A stretch of 64,000 nt of DNA from NCBI RefSeq assembly GCF_037975245.1, contig NC_092576.1, positions 23,003,611 through 23,067,610 of the forward strand, read 5' to 3'. The DNA comes from Apostichopus japonicus (lineage: Eukaryota; Echinodermata; Holothuroidea; Aspidochirotida; Stichopodidae). The notes under the pieces were generated by a model. That model was not told where the DNA came from. It ran no database searches and was given only the letters and a program-made list of their open reading frames with translations. The first letter of the stretch is position 1; each line of letters starts with the position of its first letter. Shown in pieces: positions 11,497 to 21,725 of this stretch. Both the position numbers and the translations under genes were made by a program.

Positions 11497-12766
11497 TTAT
11501 ATGACTTCCTCGTCACTGTCAACATGACCAACACCCAAAGCCACTTGCTTAGGAAGAAGTAGTCTTCCTCTGTTATGTGTAGACAGAATGTCTTGGGCAA
11601 TAGCATTGTCATCCTTTCATCACATCTCTGTTCAGCAGCTTCTTTGAGCCGCTTTTCAGCATCTCGTGTCAGACACTGAGACAGCTGTTCTGTCTGCCCG
11701 CTAACAGAACTTCTTCCTTTCGAAAACTTGAGTCCTGATTGTGCCAGAGAAATCTCTGTTGAGGAAGCACCGCAAATATCCTTGTCTTTGGCGCCGATGG
11801 GCCTGCACTTTCATCTGCAACATATCAAAACCAAATTTGGTGAAACAGTATTTTGAATTGTCCTGTCGATCACACTGTGGTTCACATTAATTGTCTATCT
11901 GGAACTCAAATGACTAATAAGCCTTCTGATATTCCATTTATTTCAGTGTAAGTCTGGAGCCATGAGCTTGGTAGGGCATAGTTAAAAACCCACACACTAC
12001 AAAGGTTTGATAACACATGCAATGCTACTTGATCGGATTCCCCATAGTAAAAGAAAGCATCCCCATGCTTTGATATAAAATATTTTATTCCAAATTTTTA
12101 AAGAGCTGTAATAAGACTATAGGTGCAACTAAATCGAGTGCCATGCTGATGCTAAATTAGCTGGAAACTTACATATGCCAACTTGCTTTGTTAGGTGTAC
12201 AAAATACAAGAAGGGATATGAGACTAGGCAATACTGTAGCATTGCCTAGGCCTATATACTTAGTGGCCTGTATATAAGCTACATTACACGCTACATTTGT
12301 TTGTGTGTGTGCCAGTACTACCAGCAGCCATATAGACATGCTCTGGGCTTAGTTAGGCCCTGTTTTGACAAATGATCCAAGACTAGAGGCTAGACCATTG
12401 GCCTAGGCCGACATTGAATATTGATAGGCTTAACGTTAGTCTGCCTATCGAACCTACACTGGTGTTGATTTCATTTCTTTGTTTCATGACAAATAAAACA
12501 TGAAATAAATGGTATCATAAAATAACAGATACCAGTATATAGTAGCTGTCGATCTATCCTTCATGGGTGCTACGTTAATCACTTCTAGTCTAAGGCAAAC
12601 TAAGTAGTAGTATAGTATTGAAGAGCCTTGTCCTAAATTTTCATAGTTGGCATTCGTATCACTTGAAGAAGTTACGTATACTTTCTTGTCACAGTAATGC
12701 TCTAAGTCTAACATGAGTATTAGTAACAGGCCTTGAATTACCTTCATCGTTCGTGTACTGAATCAT
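11497..12766 (-). pseudogene. Small two-exon gene carried inside the hAT element, frame-broken
   Basis: On the minus strand exon 1 (12766-12742) reads MIQYTNDE and ends GAAG|GTAATT. Exon 2 (11814-11497) follows an acceptor TATGTTGCAG and joins in phase to give ...DEDESAGPSAPK. The frame then breaks at CCAAAGAC. The next frame carries DICGASSTEISLAQSGLKFS and an alpha-helical AEKRLKEAAEQRCDE, breaks again at GATGAAAGG, and finishes in the first frame with LLLPKQVALGVGHVDSDEEV(I) and TAA at 11499-11497. Each break is a one-base deficit next to an A run. With both ignored the length is about 114 residues: a small, charged, acidic-tailed protein I do not recognise. The intron is retained, so this is not a retrocopy. 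It may be a real captured gene with assembly indels or a decaying one. Confidence 0.6.
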
Positions 12767-13060
12767 GGAAGCACCTTCTAGGTATGAAAATTTGCCACCC
12801 TCAATACTGCTTCATATCTCGGCACATTTGACGTCGGTTTGCCAACTGTTGGCTGTAAATTTCGTTAGACTTTCAGCCCATCGTTCTCTTGTTATGCAGT
12901 ACGTTATGCAGACTAATTGTAAACACGTACAAACGTTACATACACACAATCTGTGCATATACATCACGCCGAGCCGAGCAGTTTCTGTATCAGCTGACAT
13001 ATCACATGCCATACAATAAGGATTTTGATTGGCTCTTGACTGAAAAATCGCTGCGTTCGG
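12767..13060 (-). promoter_or_regulatory. Captured upstream region with CCAAT-box-like site
   Basis: Upstream of exon 1 on the minus strand the text AGTCAAGAGCCAATCAAAAT (13020-13041) contains a good CCAAT-box context, followed by CAGCTG and a 5'-leader-like stretch. No TATA box is evident. If functional, the transposon carries the small gene with its own promoter. Confidence 0.35.
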
Positions 13061-13084
13061 AGAAGTCCTAACAACGCAAAGCGG

Positions 13085-13255
13085 ACTAAATGAGTCCGAC
13101 TTAAACTGCTGTTTACTCTTTAGATAACACTTCCCGAACCATCCAACATCAAGAATTGTAATTAGCATATGAAAACACACCATACTTTGTGATCAAACCT
13201 TGGTACTAAATATGTGCAACGACAGTGAACGATATCGAGCCTGCCCCAATGGACT
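13085..13255 (-). repeat. Inverted partner of the 9.25-9.45 kb subterminal unit
   Basis: The reverse complement reads AGTCCATTGGGGCAGGC, TTGCACATATTTAGTACC, then GATGTTGGATGGTTCGGGAA and GTGTTATCTAAAGAGTAAAC. This matches 9256-9425 in order. The hAT element therefore has long subterminal inverted homology in addition to its short terminal repeats. Confidence 0.75.
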
Positions 13256-13862
13256 ATTTCATCATTTTATCACATTTGTAAAATCTTGGTCGTATTTTTA
13301 AACTGAACAGTTATGAAGATCAACCTTGCTCTAGCCAGACCAGCCTAGTGTACGTAGAACTCACAATGAACGAATCCAAATGTCATCGTTTTCACTTTCC
13401 AGTTTTCACTATACGGTGAAACGGTCAAAGTGGTTCCAAAGTATATTGCTTTCGTTTTATATTTAGTCCAGACAATAAATCGTTATCAATCGTTAAACAT
13501 GGATAATAAGAGGTTTTGTAAGATGCAGTAAGCGAAGTAAAAAAAAAAAAAAAAATACGTCGTCCCCCTAAGCTTAGTGCGGGTATAATGTATGATGTTA
13601 ATTGCCAAAACTGGATAGTATATTGAAGAGCATTAGTACAATATTGCATGAGGGACTTGCGATACCGTTTCCTTCCCGGCTTTCAATAGCGTTCCATCGA
13701 ATGATATACATTCTTTTACCGTTGTGGTTGTTGTGAATCAAAAGCGCGGAAAACTACAATCCTTCATGTGGAACGTTATAATCGGTTCCGCATGATCGGT
13801 AGCGCTACGTATTTTGCAGATGCTGATTATTTACCGATTGTTTGATAATCGGTCGAACACTA

Positions 13863-13870
13863 TCACGTAC
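13863..13870. repeat. Right target-site duplication of the 5.6-kb hAT element
   Basis: TCACGTAC directly follows the right terminus ...GGTCGAACACTA, identical to 8233-8240. Confidence 0.9.
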
Positions 13871-14340
13871 ATATACAAAGAGGATATTGTACATTAACCC
13901 TCACATATATGTCATTACTCTAAAGATTTAGAGTATACTACCTTCTCGTTCTTCCGAACTTGACACATGTTATACGATATTCATTAATTTAAACATTATC
14001 GATAATAGGTTATTAATTAATAGCTCTTTTATTTACTATTGTGTCATAATTTTAAATTTGAAAGTAAAAATGGCTAATATTGGTCATAATAACCCTCACA
14101 GTCTGTTATCTGTAAATTTCCCGTTATAATTGATTTACGTAGAAATATAACCTGATAAATCTACAAAACATATGATCAAAACAAATTCAATCCAAATTAT
14201 GGTACAAGTTCAAATAATCTTGCTCAATGAAAAGAACATAACAAACATAATTCCGTACCCTAGGAACCAACCGGCTGCTTTACTTGAGGAAACATATTCC
14301 CCTTTGGACCTTTTGTCTTATCGAAAAAGACGTGACCAGA
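13871..14340. other. Intron/unique AT-rich sequence
   Basis: No exon with matching splice sites or other feature was recognised. By the exon model it is intron sequence between 15624 and 8094. Confidence 0.5.
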
Positions 14341-14342
14341 AA

Positions 14343-14610
14343 AATACACCCAGACAAATACCCCCGACGGTTACCCCCTAGTCAATAAACCCCCGGGCGA
14401 TTACCCACAGGACAATTACCCCCCGAACAAATACCACCCGGACAGTTACCCCCGAGGACAACTACCACCCGAACAGATAACCTTGGACAATTACCCCGAG
14501 GACAAACCCCCCGGACAACTACCCACCGGACAACTACCTCCTCGGACGAATACCCCTCTAGACAATTACCCCCGGATAAATACCCCCGGACCAGTATCCA
14601 CCTGGACACA
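14343..14610. repeat. GGACAATTACCCCCG-type minisatellite
   Basis: About 15-18-bp imperfect units of the form (G)GACAA(C/T)TACC(C)CCCG repeat some 15 times, with variants such as GAACAAATACC and GGATAAATACC. Open frames on both strands here are by-products of the repetition. One further unit-like stretch (reverse strand, GGGGGTATATGTCCCGGGG) lies near 15496. Confidence 0.8.
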
Positions 14611-15049
14611 TGCCGTTATCTATAGGGAACGATGCAGCGATGAATACGCAGGTCTTTTTCTAGTTTATTTACCCGAGGGCCTCAACATTTACCCTGGTCC
14701 CTCGGGCAACTGCAAGAGCATATTTACAGGTGGGTCGTTTGCCGGACTGGCACCACTATGGTTGTCGTGTGCTTCTGGCCCTTTTAGCCTCATCTGGACT
14801 TTTAAAAAGATTCGAGCTGTTCAAATATATGCCCCCAAAACTCCTGGATAAGATTTGACAATGGACCGAGACAAGATAGGTGGAGACGGCAGTTGAAGAA
14901 GCACGAGGGGGGGGGGTGGGGTTGGGCATTGGTCTCTGATGGTAGTAACTCTTAATTTACTATTAGTTATAGTGACACTCATCTGTATTATTAATCTCCG
15001 AACAATTCCGACTGATTGCGACTTTTCAAGTTTTCTTCTGAGTAAGTTT

Positions 15050-15152
15050 ACTTGATGGTTTCCTATGCTCATATATTTTTGTACTGTTTTGAACTTTTAT
15101 GTGCGAGACACTAATTTCCTTTTTGGAGCAATAAAGTTTTACTTACTTACTT
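15050..15152 (+). mobile_element. Possible LINE 3' tail ending in (ACTT)n
   Basis: On the plus strand the sequence ends GGAGCAATAAAGTTTTACTT followed by ACTTACTT, a polyadenylation-signal-like AATAAA next to a short simple-repeat tail as in truncated non-LTR retrotransposons. No coding remnant is recognised, so this is a weak call. Confidence 0.3.
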
Positions 15153-15159
15153 ATTGGTT

Positions 15160-15443
15160 TGTTATGTTATGTTAGTTTTTGTATAGCGCTTTATATGGCA
15201 CAGCTATCTCAAAGCGCTTTGAATCCCTGGCAATCAGGCTGGCTGCCGAGAATCCAGCGCACACCCCTTAGTTACGGTACCTCACAGGTACACATTCATA
15301 CAACTGGGTAGTGGAGAGGGGCAGTCGAGATAAACGTGCCTTGCCCAATTGGACACAACATAATGGCGAGAGCTGGAATCGAACCCACAATCCTGAGATC
15401 ATATATAAACCAATGCATTAGCCACTCGGCCACCAACCTCCCC
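15160..15443 (-). mobile_element. tRNA-derived SINE with L2-like 3' tail
   Basis: Read on the minus strand it begins with a tRNA-like head: box A GTGGCCGAGTGGC (near 15432-15421) and box B GGTTCGATTCC (15385-15375) at tRNA spacing. The body contains GGGCAAGGCACGTTTATC and GTACCTGTGAGGTACC. The 3' end CATATAAAGCGCTATACAAA is of the kind shared between SINEs and L2-clade LINEs. Box A context resembles a Leu/Ser-type tRNA. The tail is followed by short ATAAC repeats. Boxes A and B act as an internal RNA polymerase III promoter in such elements. Confidence 0.8.
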
Positions 15444-15623
15444 TTGTTTTGCTTATCCTAAGCTATATTTTTCCTGGTAGTGCACTGTATGAGTCCGGGG
15501 GTATATGTCCCGGGGTATTTGTCCTTAAAGTTTCACCAACTCCCCACCTCCCCCCCTCCTGACTCCATTACAATTCTCCCTGGTAAAAACCACTAGAATA
15601 CCAATGAGGGCTTTTTACTGTAC

Positions 15624-15697
15624 CGTCGACATTCATTGCTTCCAGGTTTGCCAGAGAGGAAGATGCAATAGTAGGTGGCAGCAGACAGTAAAGAAAA
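15624..15697 (-). CDS. Internal exon, LDLQSG-motif protein
   Basis: On the minus strand a strong pyrimidine tract and acceptor, CTCTTTCTTCTTCTGCAG, precede a 74-bp exon that ends at GACG|GTACAG. It encodes FLYCLLPPTIASSSLANLEA followed by MNVD. Entry phase 2 matches the exit of the 19591-19386 exon (...QLG G), and exit phase 1 matches the entry of the 8094-7997 exon (giving V-VWLP). This double phase match is the main support. The donor is not the best consensus. The product is not recognised. Confidence 0.65.
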
Positions 15698-15719
15698 CTG
15701 CAGAAGAAGAAAGAGATTC

Positions 15720-16620
15720 ATTGTTATTATAATTGTGACGTCATATAATATCCAGGTACTGTTCATCCAGTGTAGCTACTTATGTCATTAACTATCGACT
15801 ACCAGGTGCCGCTTATACAAGATACGTAAACGGTGGTAGAATAAAGGTTAGCAATATTACAATCTAAAATATTATAAAGCTGAAGGTATGATGCCCGTTA
15901 TAAAAAGGCAATGATTTACCTTTTACATTAAATTTCGGTCAGAAAAACGCACTTGTATACCTGACCATAATAGCGGTGACTTTGACTGCTAGTACGGACA
16001 AGGCAATCAAAGTTATGCAATGCCTTATATACTGAATGTTAACATTTAACGACTGGAAATGATGCGTACGTAATCTACATTTACCTGAACTTCACAGCAC
16101 TACGATACACATATCAATGGAAGCAACAACCATTTTTGGCTCTGCCAACGCGGGGGGCGGGGGGAAGCAAATATATTGTGCCGTCTGTCAAGGTGAGGGG
16201 TTCTAGGGGGCGCCGTGGCTATTCCCTTTGAGAAATGTTGGTTAGATGGATGGTGTTTGCATGACAGTTCTATTCTGTAACATTTGGAAAAAATGTCGAT
16301 TTTTTTCTTCTATACTGTTACTGTTTAGGTTGAACCGCACACACACGTTATAAATGTATATACTGTACACTAGAGTGCTTTGTAATATTCCGGGCATTAT
16401 TTTATTCTGGGGACTAACCCCGACCCCCCCCCAAAAAAACACCCCTTGCCCTGTCCTCCAGTTATAAATTTCCAATTCCCACTAGCATCAACTTTCATAA
16501 CACATAAACATAACACATGTCTCCTAACAAAACTGGTCTCTGCATTCTTTATTTTGGGGGATTTTGTTTGTCTAACTTCTTCAAGTACAATACAATGCAA
16601 TTTAATATAATGTTCGTTTG
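15720..16620. other. Intron, non-coding
   Basis: No exon or repeat family is recognised apart from G-rich patches (16149-16162, 16198-16211) and a C/A run at 16425-16440. Confidence 0.45.
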
Positions 16621-17378
16621 CAGGCGCGGATCCAGGGGGGGTCCAGGGGGTCCGGACCCCCCTGCTCTTGGCCAAAAAAAAAGAGAAAAAAAAAGACAAT
16701 AAAAAAGAGAGAAAAAAAGAGAGAGAGAAAAAATAATTAAATTAAACGCCAATTTTAAACATGTAGGACGTCAGAAGGCGGTTATCCTTACAAGTCAGCC
16801 AGGTGTATCTTTTCCGTCAAATGAACTTCAGTGTGCACGCGTGCGACACGTGCAAAAAATGCCTGAAAATCTCAATTTTCAGACCGAAAAGTTTCAAAAT
16901 TGAGGTGATGTTCGAATTGTTTTGGGCGGTGAGGTGGCAGAGCGGTAGGCTGCATAGCATGCGCCGACGAATTCTTCATGAGAGATCGTTTTCTGCGGTG
17001 AGAAGGCATAAAACTGTTCTCCGATCAACAATGGGCAAGGAACGTCTCACAGCTCTTGTTCTCATGAACACGTATTATAACACTTCCTATCGACACTGAC
17101 GAAGTGGTCCGAAAGTTCATTGAGAAACATCCACGGCGTTTGTTCTCTCCAATCTACCATGAATAGATCATCAATAAAACTAGCTAACTCGTACTGATGC
17201 AGATACATTTCGAGTGAGTTTTTGTAGGTGCTTTGAATGGCTAAATTGAAGGTGGTTCCCTGTTGTACTTAAATATCCAAGAACTTCACAATGGGTAGAG
17301 GGAAACCCACTCCCCTTAGACCCTAGCATCACTGGATGCCAAACCCCTCACCCTTCCAGAATCCTGGATCCGGCCCTG
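16621..17378. mobile_element. Possible 758-bp hAT-like element, ends CAGG..CGGATCCAGG
   Basis: The left end CAGGCGCGGATCCAGG and the right end (reverse complement CAGGGCCGGATCCAGG) are inverted with two mismatches. Poly-G follows the left terminus, as in other copies of this repeat type. The flanking 8-mers (TTCGTTTG, CATCAAAC) do not match, so the pair may be a chance pairing of two elements. A tRNA-like 'ggtggcagagcggtaggct' at 16931-16949 has no convincing box B. Confidence 0.4.
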
Positions 17379-17554
17379 CATCAAACAGTGGTGACGGAAC
17401 GGGAGGGGGATTGGTGGCTAAAGGCATTATGATTTTTGTATCATCTCAACTCATCTGATATGTATTACCATATTTCATAGATTGTTTCTTCTCATCAACT
17501 GAGAAATTGCAGACATGAGATCCATATTTTCAGGCTAGGTACATGCAGCTTAGA

Positions 17555-17737
17555 ATACTCGGGAAGTGCCGTTTCCGGCCATCTGGGGGGGGGGGGGGGG
17601 GTTTGCAAAGCCAAAAATTTTCTGGTACGCTCCGCGCCAACCGATGGTGGCGCTCCGCTTAGATAGTCTTTCGATCAGGCGCGGCTGGACCAGTCAGACC
17701 CCCCCCCCCCCTGTCAAAAATCCTGCATCCGCCCCTG
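17555..17737. repeat. Copy of the dispersed 'gaagtgccatttcc' repeat
   Basis: CGGGAAGTGCCGTTTCCGGC, a 17-G run, TTTTCTGGTACGCTCCGCGC and GGTGGCGCTCCGCTTAGATA appear in the same order as in the copies at 3.76, 22.92 and 23.83 kb. It ends with a 13-C run and CTGCATCCGCCCCTG, a CAGGGGCGG-type terminus. Confidence 0.6.
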
Positions 17738-17739
17738 TT

Positions 17740-18283
17740 TGGTCGTCTTATTAGAAATTTTATTTGTTTATTTTCGCATGCTAACGCTCCTTATTTCATA
17801 TCATATTAGATAACAACTTATTAAACAACTTCCCCAAAAGACAATACAAATTATCGAAAAAAATCTACGTGCCAGGCCGACCGACAAATCCAGACAGTGT
17901 CTAGGCATATCCATAGCAACCTCCAGGTACTTGTTTGTTTGTAGATGCCAGGTGTTATTTATAGGACACGCGCGTATCTTTTATTGAATACAACTTCTTT
18001 TCATTGCATTGTTTAAGTATTTGATTGACAGGTGTTGAACAGAAGAAAATGTTAAACTATTGAAAATGTCTGTAGAGGGAAAAGATTGCTGTACATCTTT
18101 AGCAAGAAAATGATGAAAGAAGTTCAATAGACTTTTAGCATTGAAAAATGTGTGTGAACTGTCTGAGTAGAAAAGCGTAGAAATCAGTTAACTGTACAGA
18201 TATATGATGAATGTGTACACACTGTAGGGTATATACGATTTACGTTATCTGTTGTAAATGGTCAATATGCTGAAAAAAATGGA
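17740..18283. other. Intron, non-coding
   Basis: No coding or repeat signal was recognised. Confidence 0.45.
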
Positions 18284-18600
18284 TTAAAACAAATATAGGA
18301 GAAATGGAACAGTGTGTGCGCCGGGGGGGGGGGTGGTGGATGATGGTGGGGGTGGGGTGCGGGGTGGGGGTGGGAGGGGTTAAAGTGGAGGATTTGCCAG
18401 ATAAAACAAATATAGGAGAATTAGAACAGTGTGCGTGTGCCGGGGAGTGGATGATGGTGGGGTGAGTTCCCGGGTGGGGGGGGGGGTGTCAGGAAGGGCT
18501 AAAGAGGATGATTAGCCTGATGAAAACGGATAAAACAAATATAGGAGAAATGGAACAGTGTGCGTGTGCAGGGGAGTGGATGGGGGTGTTTCGGAAATGT
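18284..18600. repeat. About 120-bp minisatellite, 3 copies
   Basis: AAAACAAATATAGGAGAA followed by (a/t)(t/g)GGAACAGTGTG(C/T)G and GGGGAGTGGATGATGGTGGG recurs at about 18288, 18404 and 18532. The intervals are filled with G-rich, length-variable text. The G runs could form quadruplexes. Confidence 0.75.
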
Positions 18601-18619
18601 GTTTTGCGGCGCTGGGCGT

Positions 18620-19385
18620 GGATATTAAATAGCGTATAGGACACATTTAACAAGATCAGGGAAATGACATTTGAGGGGGGGGGGGGTGTGAGGGAGGGTA
18701 TATAAAATTGCCACCCGGATTTGCAGGTAGTAGGAACAGCAGTGCGTAGATCGGCTTGGTGGTGAGGCCGATATATAGTTGTTATGGCATTATGTATATA
18801 CTTCCGTATTTGATACATTTGTTCAAGACATGCAAATTGTTGGTAGATTTCATTCTCTTAAAACAAAACCTATTTATTCACTAATTACGGTAAATAATTT
18901 CTTTCGCTGTTGATGTTGTTAAGTTTGTTAAGCTTAAAAGTAAGCAACATAAAACCTGTTCATATTTACTTCCATATCTCTCTTACATTCCTTAGTCAAT
19001 TTTATTGTTATTTATTATAAACCAGTTAAACTAATGTCTTCTCCTCTGACGCTAGATATATTTGTTATCATTCTTACTGCAATACAAGTCAATCTTTTAT
19101 TTTTGTATAAATATGTTTATCTGTCTCATTTTGTCTCTATTTTACTCTCCCATTAATCATATTCCTCACCTGATGACTGTTCTTTCATTGTTACTTTATT
19201 TCTCTATTCAATTTCTTCTTCATGTATTTGTTTTCCTTCTATAGTTATATAAAACTATCAATAAACCTTTAGTAATGATAAAATATCATCTATATTAATA
19301 ATTCCTATCTTGTTGACACCATTAATATTAATTATTTACTGTATTAATTACTAATATTATATACATATTTATTAATTATACTTAC
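18620..19385. other. Intron, AT-rich
   Basis: No exon was recognised. A G run lies at 18674-18685, and the sequence is strongly AT-rich from 18840 on. Confidence 0.45.
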
Positions 19386-19591
19386 CCCAGTTGCTTGAAT
19401 CTTTGAGAGTGTTGTACATAGTTTAATATTCCATTAACTTCATGTTTATTCATTTCTCTCCCTGTCTCTGTCTGTATGATCATCCTCTCTATTGATGTTA
19501 GGATTGGTAGAGAGAGACCAGAGTAGAGAGTAATATCATCTTCATCAACCTTGTTAAAGGACTGGGATAGAACCACATGGTCTATAGGAAT
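19386..19591 (-). CDS. Internal exon, LDLQSG-motif protein
   Basis: On the minus strand the acceptor TTTACTTTCCTTCAG precedes ATT CCT ATA GAC, and the exon ends at CTGGG|GTAAGT, a near-perfect donor. The 206-bp exon (entry phase 0, exit phase 2) encodes IPIDHVVLSQSFNKVDEDDI, TLYSGLSLPILTSIERMI and, further on, EMNKHEVNGILNYVQHSQRF. It looks alpha-helical and globular. It is the most convincing exon of the window by codon content and splice sites. Joined to the 39336-39217 exon it reads ...ELLKKASRRK-IPIDHVV. That junction is faintly reminiscent of TFIIS N-terminal (LW) helices, but the rest does not support the idea. Confidence 0.75.
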
Positions 19592-20056
19592 CTGAAGGAA
19601 AGTAAATAATAAATATAATATTAATAATTATATCATAATATCATAAATATCTTTTATTATTTTACAATAATGTTTATGAGTTGACTACAGTATTGTGTTT
19701 TATAACTAATGAAGGACTAATGGCCCTGTGGTTGGAGGGGGTTATAATGGGACCAGTTTAATATTGAAATTGATGTCAGGGGGGGGGAGGGTTGAGGGCG
19801 GGGTGGTTTTATGGCTAGGTTACACTAATATATTACTTTACTGTAAAGAGACACAGCGTTGTGAGATTATTGAACTAAGGGGGAACAGGAGGGTGTACAG
19901 TGGTTCAGGGAAAGGGAAAGGGTAGAAGGGGGGGGGGGTTACATATTCTGTTAGTGGTATGGGTTGATTTACGGTTCAGTTGTAATTAACTCTAGTGTAG
20001 GATAAGAACAAAGCTATAATATTATATAAAAAAATACAGGATTAACCCTGACTAGA

Positions 20057-20100
20057 AATAGGAATCTGAAAGAAAATAAATATTAAATAGAATTAATAGA
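20057..20100 (-). repeat. Duplicate of the 19.6-kb exon's 3' splice region
   Basis: The minus strand reads AATATTTATTTTCTTTCAG then ATTCCTAT, nearly the same as the intron end and first bases of the exon at 19591. The copy lies about 468 bp upstream in the intron. The frame after it stops quickly (IPISSQG, then TAA), so it would be a decoy acceptor and not an exon. Confidence 0.5.
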
Positions 20101-21035
20101 ATAATAAACTTTAAATAAAGACATGTTACGTTTTAATGAGGGTAAGGTGGGGTCATTTGTTTAGAAGATTAGCGGATTGAGGTATTAGTGAAGGGTGTTA
20201 CAGGAGTACATTGGTGTACATTAGCTAATATCATTATGGGGTGAAACTGGGGTGTTGAATTTGGTATTTAGAGTTGCAACATTTGTTTCCATGTTTTTGT
20301 GGGTCAGGGTGGAGCAAATCTTCTGGACCTATACAGGAATAAATACATATTTTTTGGGGGTGGGGGGTTGGGTGTAGAAGTTGAATGTCTTTGAGGGTTA
20401 GTGGGAACAGTAATATAATATTATTTTTTCATTATTATTTATTTTGCGTTGCTTTTTATTTCGTTTTGTATCGGTAATATTTTTTAAGACCAGGAAGATC
20501 TGTAGTTTCCTTGTTGTTTAGGCTATGTGATATTAATTTTTGTATTGAAGCCTTGAGGAGTTAGGAAGGGTCAGTTGAGGGCCTAATAAATATTCAAGTA
20601 GGTAGATAACAGTTTTGAGGCCTTTGACTTTTAAGGTTATCAAGTTAAAATAATATAGTCCGGCCACTCTGGTGCATACTATGCTGTAGTTGGTTGTTAT
20701 ATTCGGGCTATTTTTTAAGTTTACTTTATTAGGTAAAGTTGATACATAAAAATTATTTAGCAAACTTGGAGAAAATTAATAGGTCACAATAATTTCACTT
20801 TGTTTTAAGTGTCACTTATTTATTGACTATTAGTCTGTTGAAAGGTTGCTCATTTTAATTAACTTTCATGAGTAAGGGGAGGGGGTGGGGGTGAAATGGA
20901 AATGTTAAAATTCACTGACTGATTAAAAGAGAAACCCTGTATTATTTTACACAAAATGCAACAAAGAGATTGTGCAGGCGGCCTATTACTGCTGTGTATG
21001 TATAGTTAATATGAGGGGGAGGGAGGTGGGTACCC
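20101..21035. other. Intron, AT-rich
   Basis: No exon or known element was seen. G-rich patches lie at 20356-20372 and 20877-20890. Confidence 0.45.
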
Positions 21036-21039
21036 AGTA

Positions 21040-21392
21040 CGCATCACACTGGCGGTCCGCTGGCGTAAAAACGCTGGAGGTCCGCCAACGGACCGATAGA
21101 CATTGTTGCTTGGAAAAACCCAGCGTATTGCCGACAGCCGACCAACAGCGTATCGACGTCGTAAAAAAGCCGGCGGTTACACGCTGGAGGTCCGCCAACG
21201 TACCGATAGACATTGCTGCTTGGAAAAACCAAGCGTAGTGCAGACAGCGGACAAACAGCGTATCGACGTCGTAAAAAGCCGGCGGTTACACGATGGAGGT
21301 CCGCCAACGGACTGATAGACATTGTTGCTTGGAGAAACCTAGCAGAATTCCGACAGCAGACCGACAGCGTACCGCCGTAGAAAATTTCCCAC
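21040..21392. repeat. CpG-rich minisatellite, about 110 bp x 3
   Basis: A unit running CGCTGGAGGTCCGCCAACGG, ACCGATAGACATTG(T/C)TGCTTGG, AAAAACC(A/C)AGCGTA, GCCGACAGC and CAGCGTATCGACGTCGTAAA repeats near 21070, 21180 and 21290. A diverged piece with CCGCTAACGGACCGATAGAT and CCGACAGCAGTACCGCCGG lies at 21638-21721. Open frames on both strands are by-products of the repeat. The vocabulary (GGTCCGC, CCGGCGG, CTGGCG) is shared with the 37.9-38.4 kb repeat. Confidence 0.75.
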
Positions 21393-21725
21393 AAATATTA
21401 TGTTATGAAAGTCATTCAGCATTTTACACAAGCTCACATACACATTGACCATCGGGTCTGTCCAAAATCTCTATATGAAAGTTTAGTTAAAGTTGAGTTT
21501 CTATTAGACTATTTTACCTGTGCTTTTTGTATATATTTGTTCCTGTGGAGAGAAAAATTAAGAATACTTGGATTTTGTGTACATATAGTATAGGTCAGGT
21601 TTAAGTGCGGCTGCATGGGCTAATACGTTATTAGGCAACCGCTGGTGGTCCGCTAACGGACCGATAGATATTACAGCTGGCTTGTAAGTCCAGCGGAATG
21701 CCGACAGCAGTACCGCCGGAGGAAA

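Larger units (their letters stand above)
8241..13862. mobile_element. 5,622-bp hAT-type transposon without visible transposase
   Basis: The left terminus TAGTGTTTGACAGATTAT and the right terminus (reverse complement TAGTGTTCGACCGATTAT) are inverted repeats, continuing imperfectly through ATCGG-rich subterminal sequence (8260-8330 and 13780-13850). The element is flanked by a perfect 8-bp duplication, TCACGTAC. hAT elements are cut-and-paste DNA transposons with 8-bp target duplications, and their transposases are usually about 600 residues; no such frame is present. The cargo is a subterminal tandem array (9316-10420), an inverted partner (13085-13255), and a small two-exon gene with its upstream region on the minus strand. 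It sits in an intron of the LDLQSG gene. It is non-autonomous and would need a transposase in trans. Confidence 0.85.

Noticed and set aside
14382-14851. Coding frames over the GGACAATTACCCCCG repeats
   Set aside because: Frames exist on both strands only because of the minisatellite.
15365-15443. Functional tRNA gene
   Set aside because: Boxes A and B are present, but the anticodon and acceptor stems do not close well and the sequence continues into a SINE body with an L2-like tail.
16920-16990. tRNA-like sequence 'ggtggcagagcggtaggct'
   Set aside because: Box A resemblance only; no box B or cloverleaf follows.
17386-17737. Separate hAT element starting CAGTGGTGACGG and ending CCGCCCCTG
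   Set aside because: The ends pair poorly and the flanking 8-mers (GCATCAAA, TTTGGTCG) do not match.
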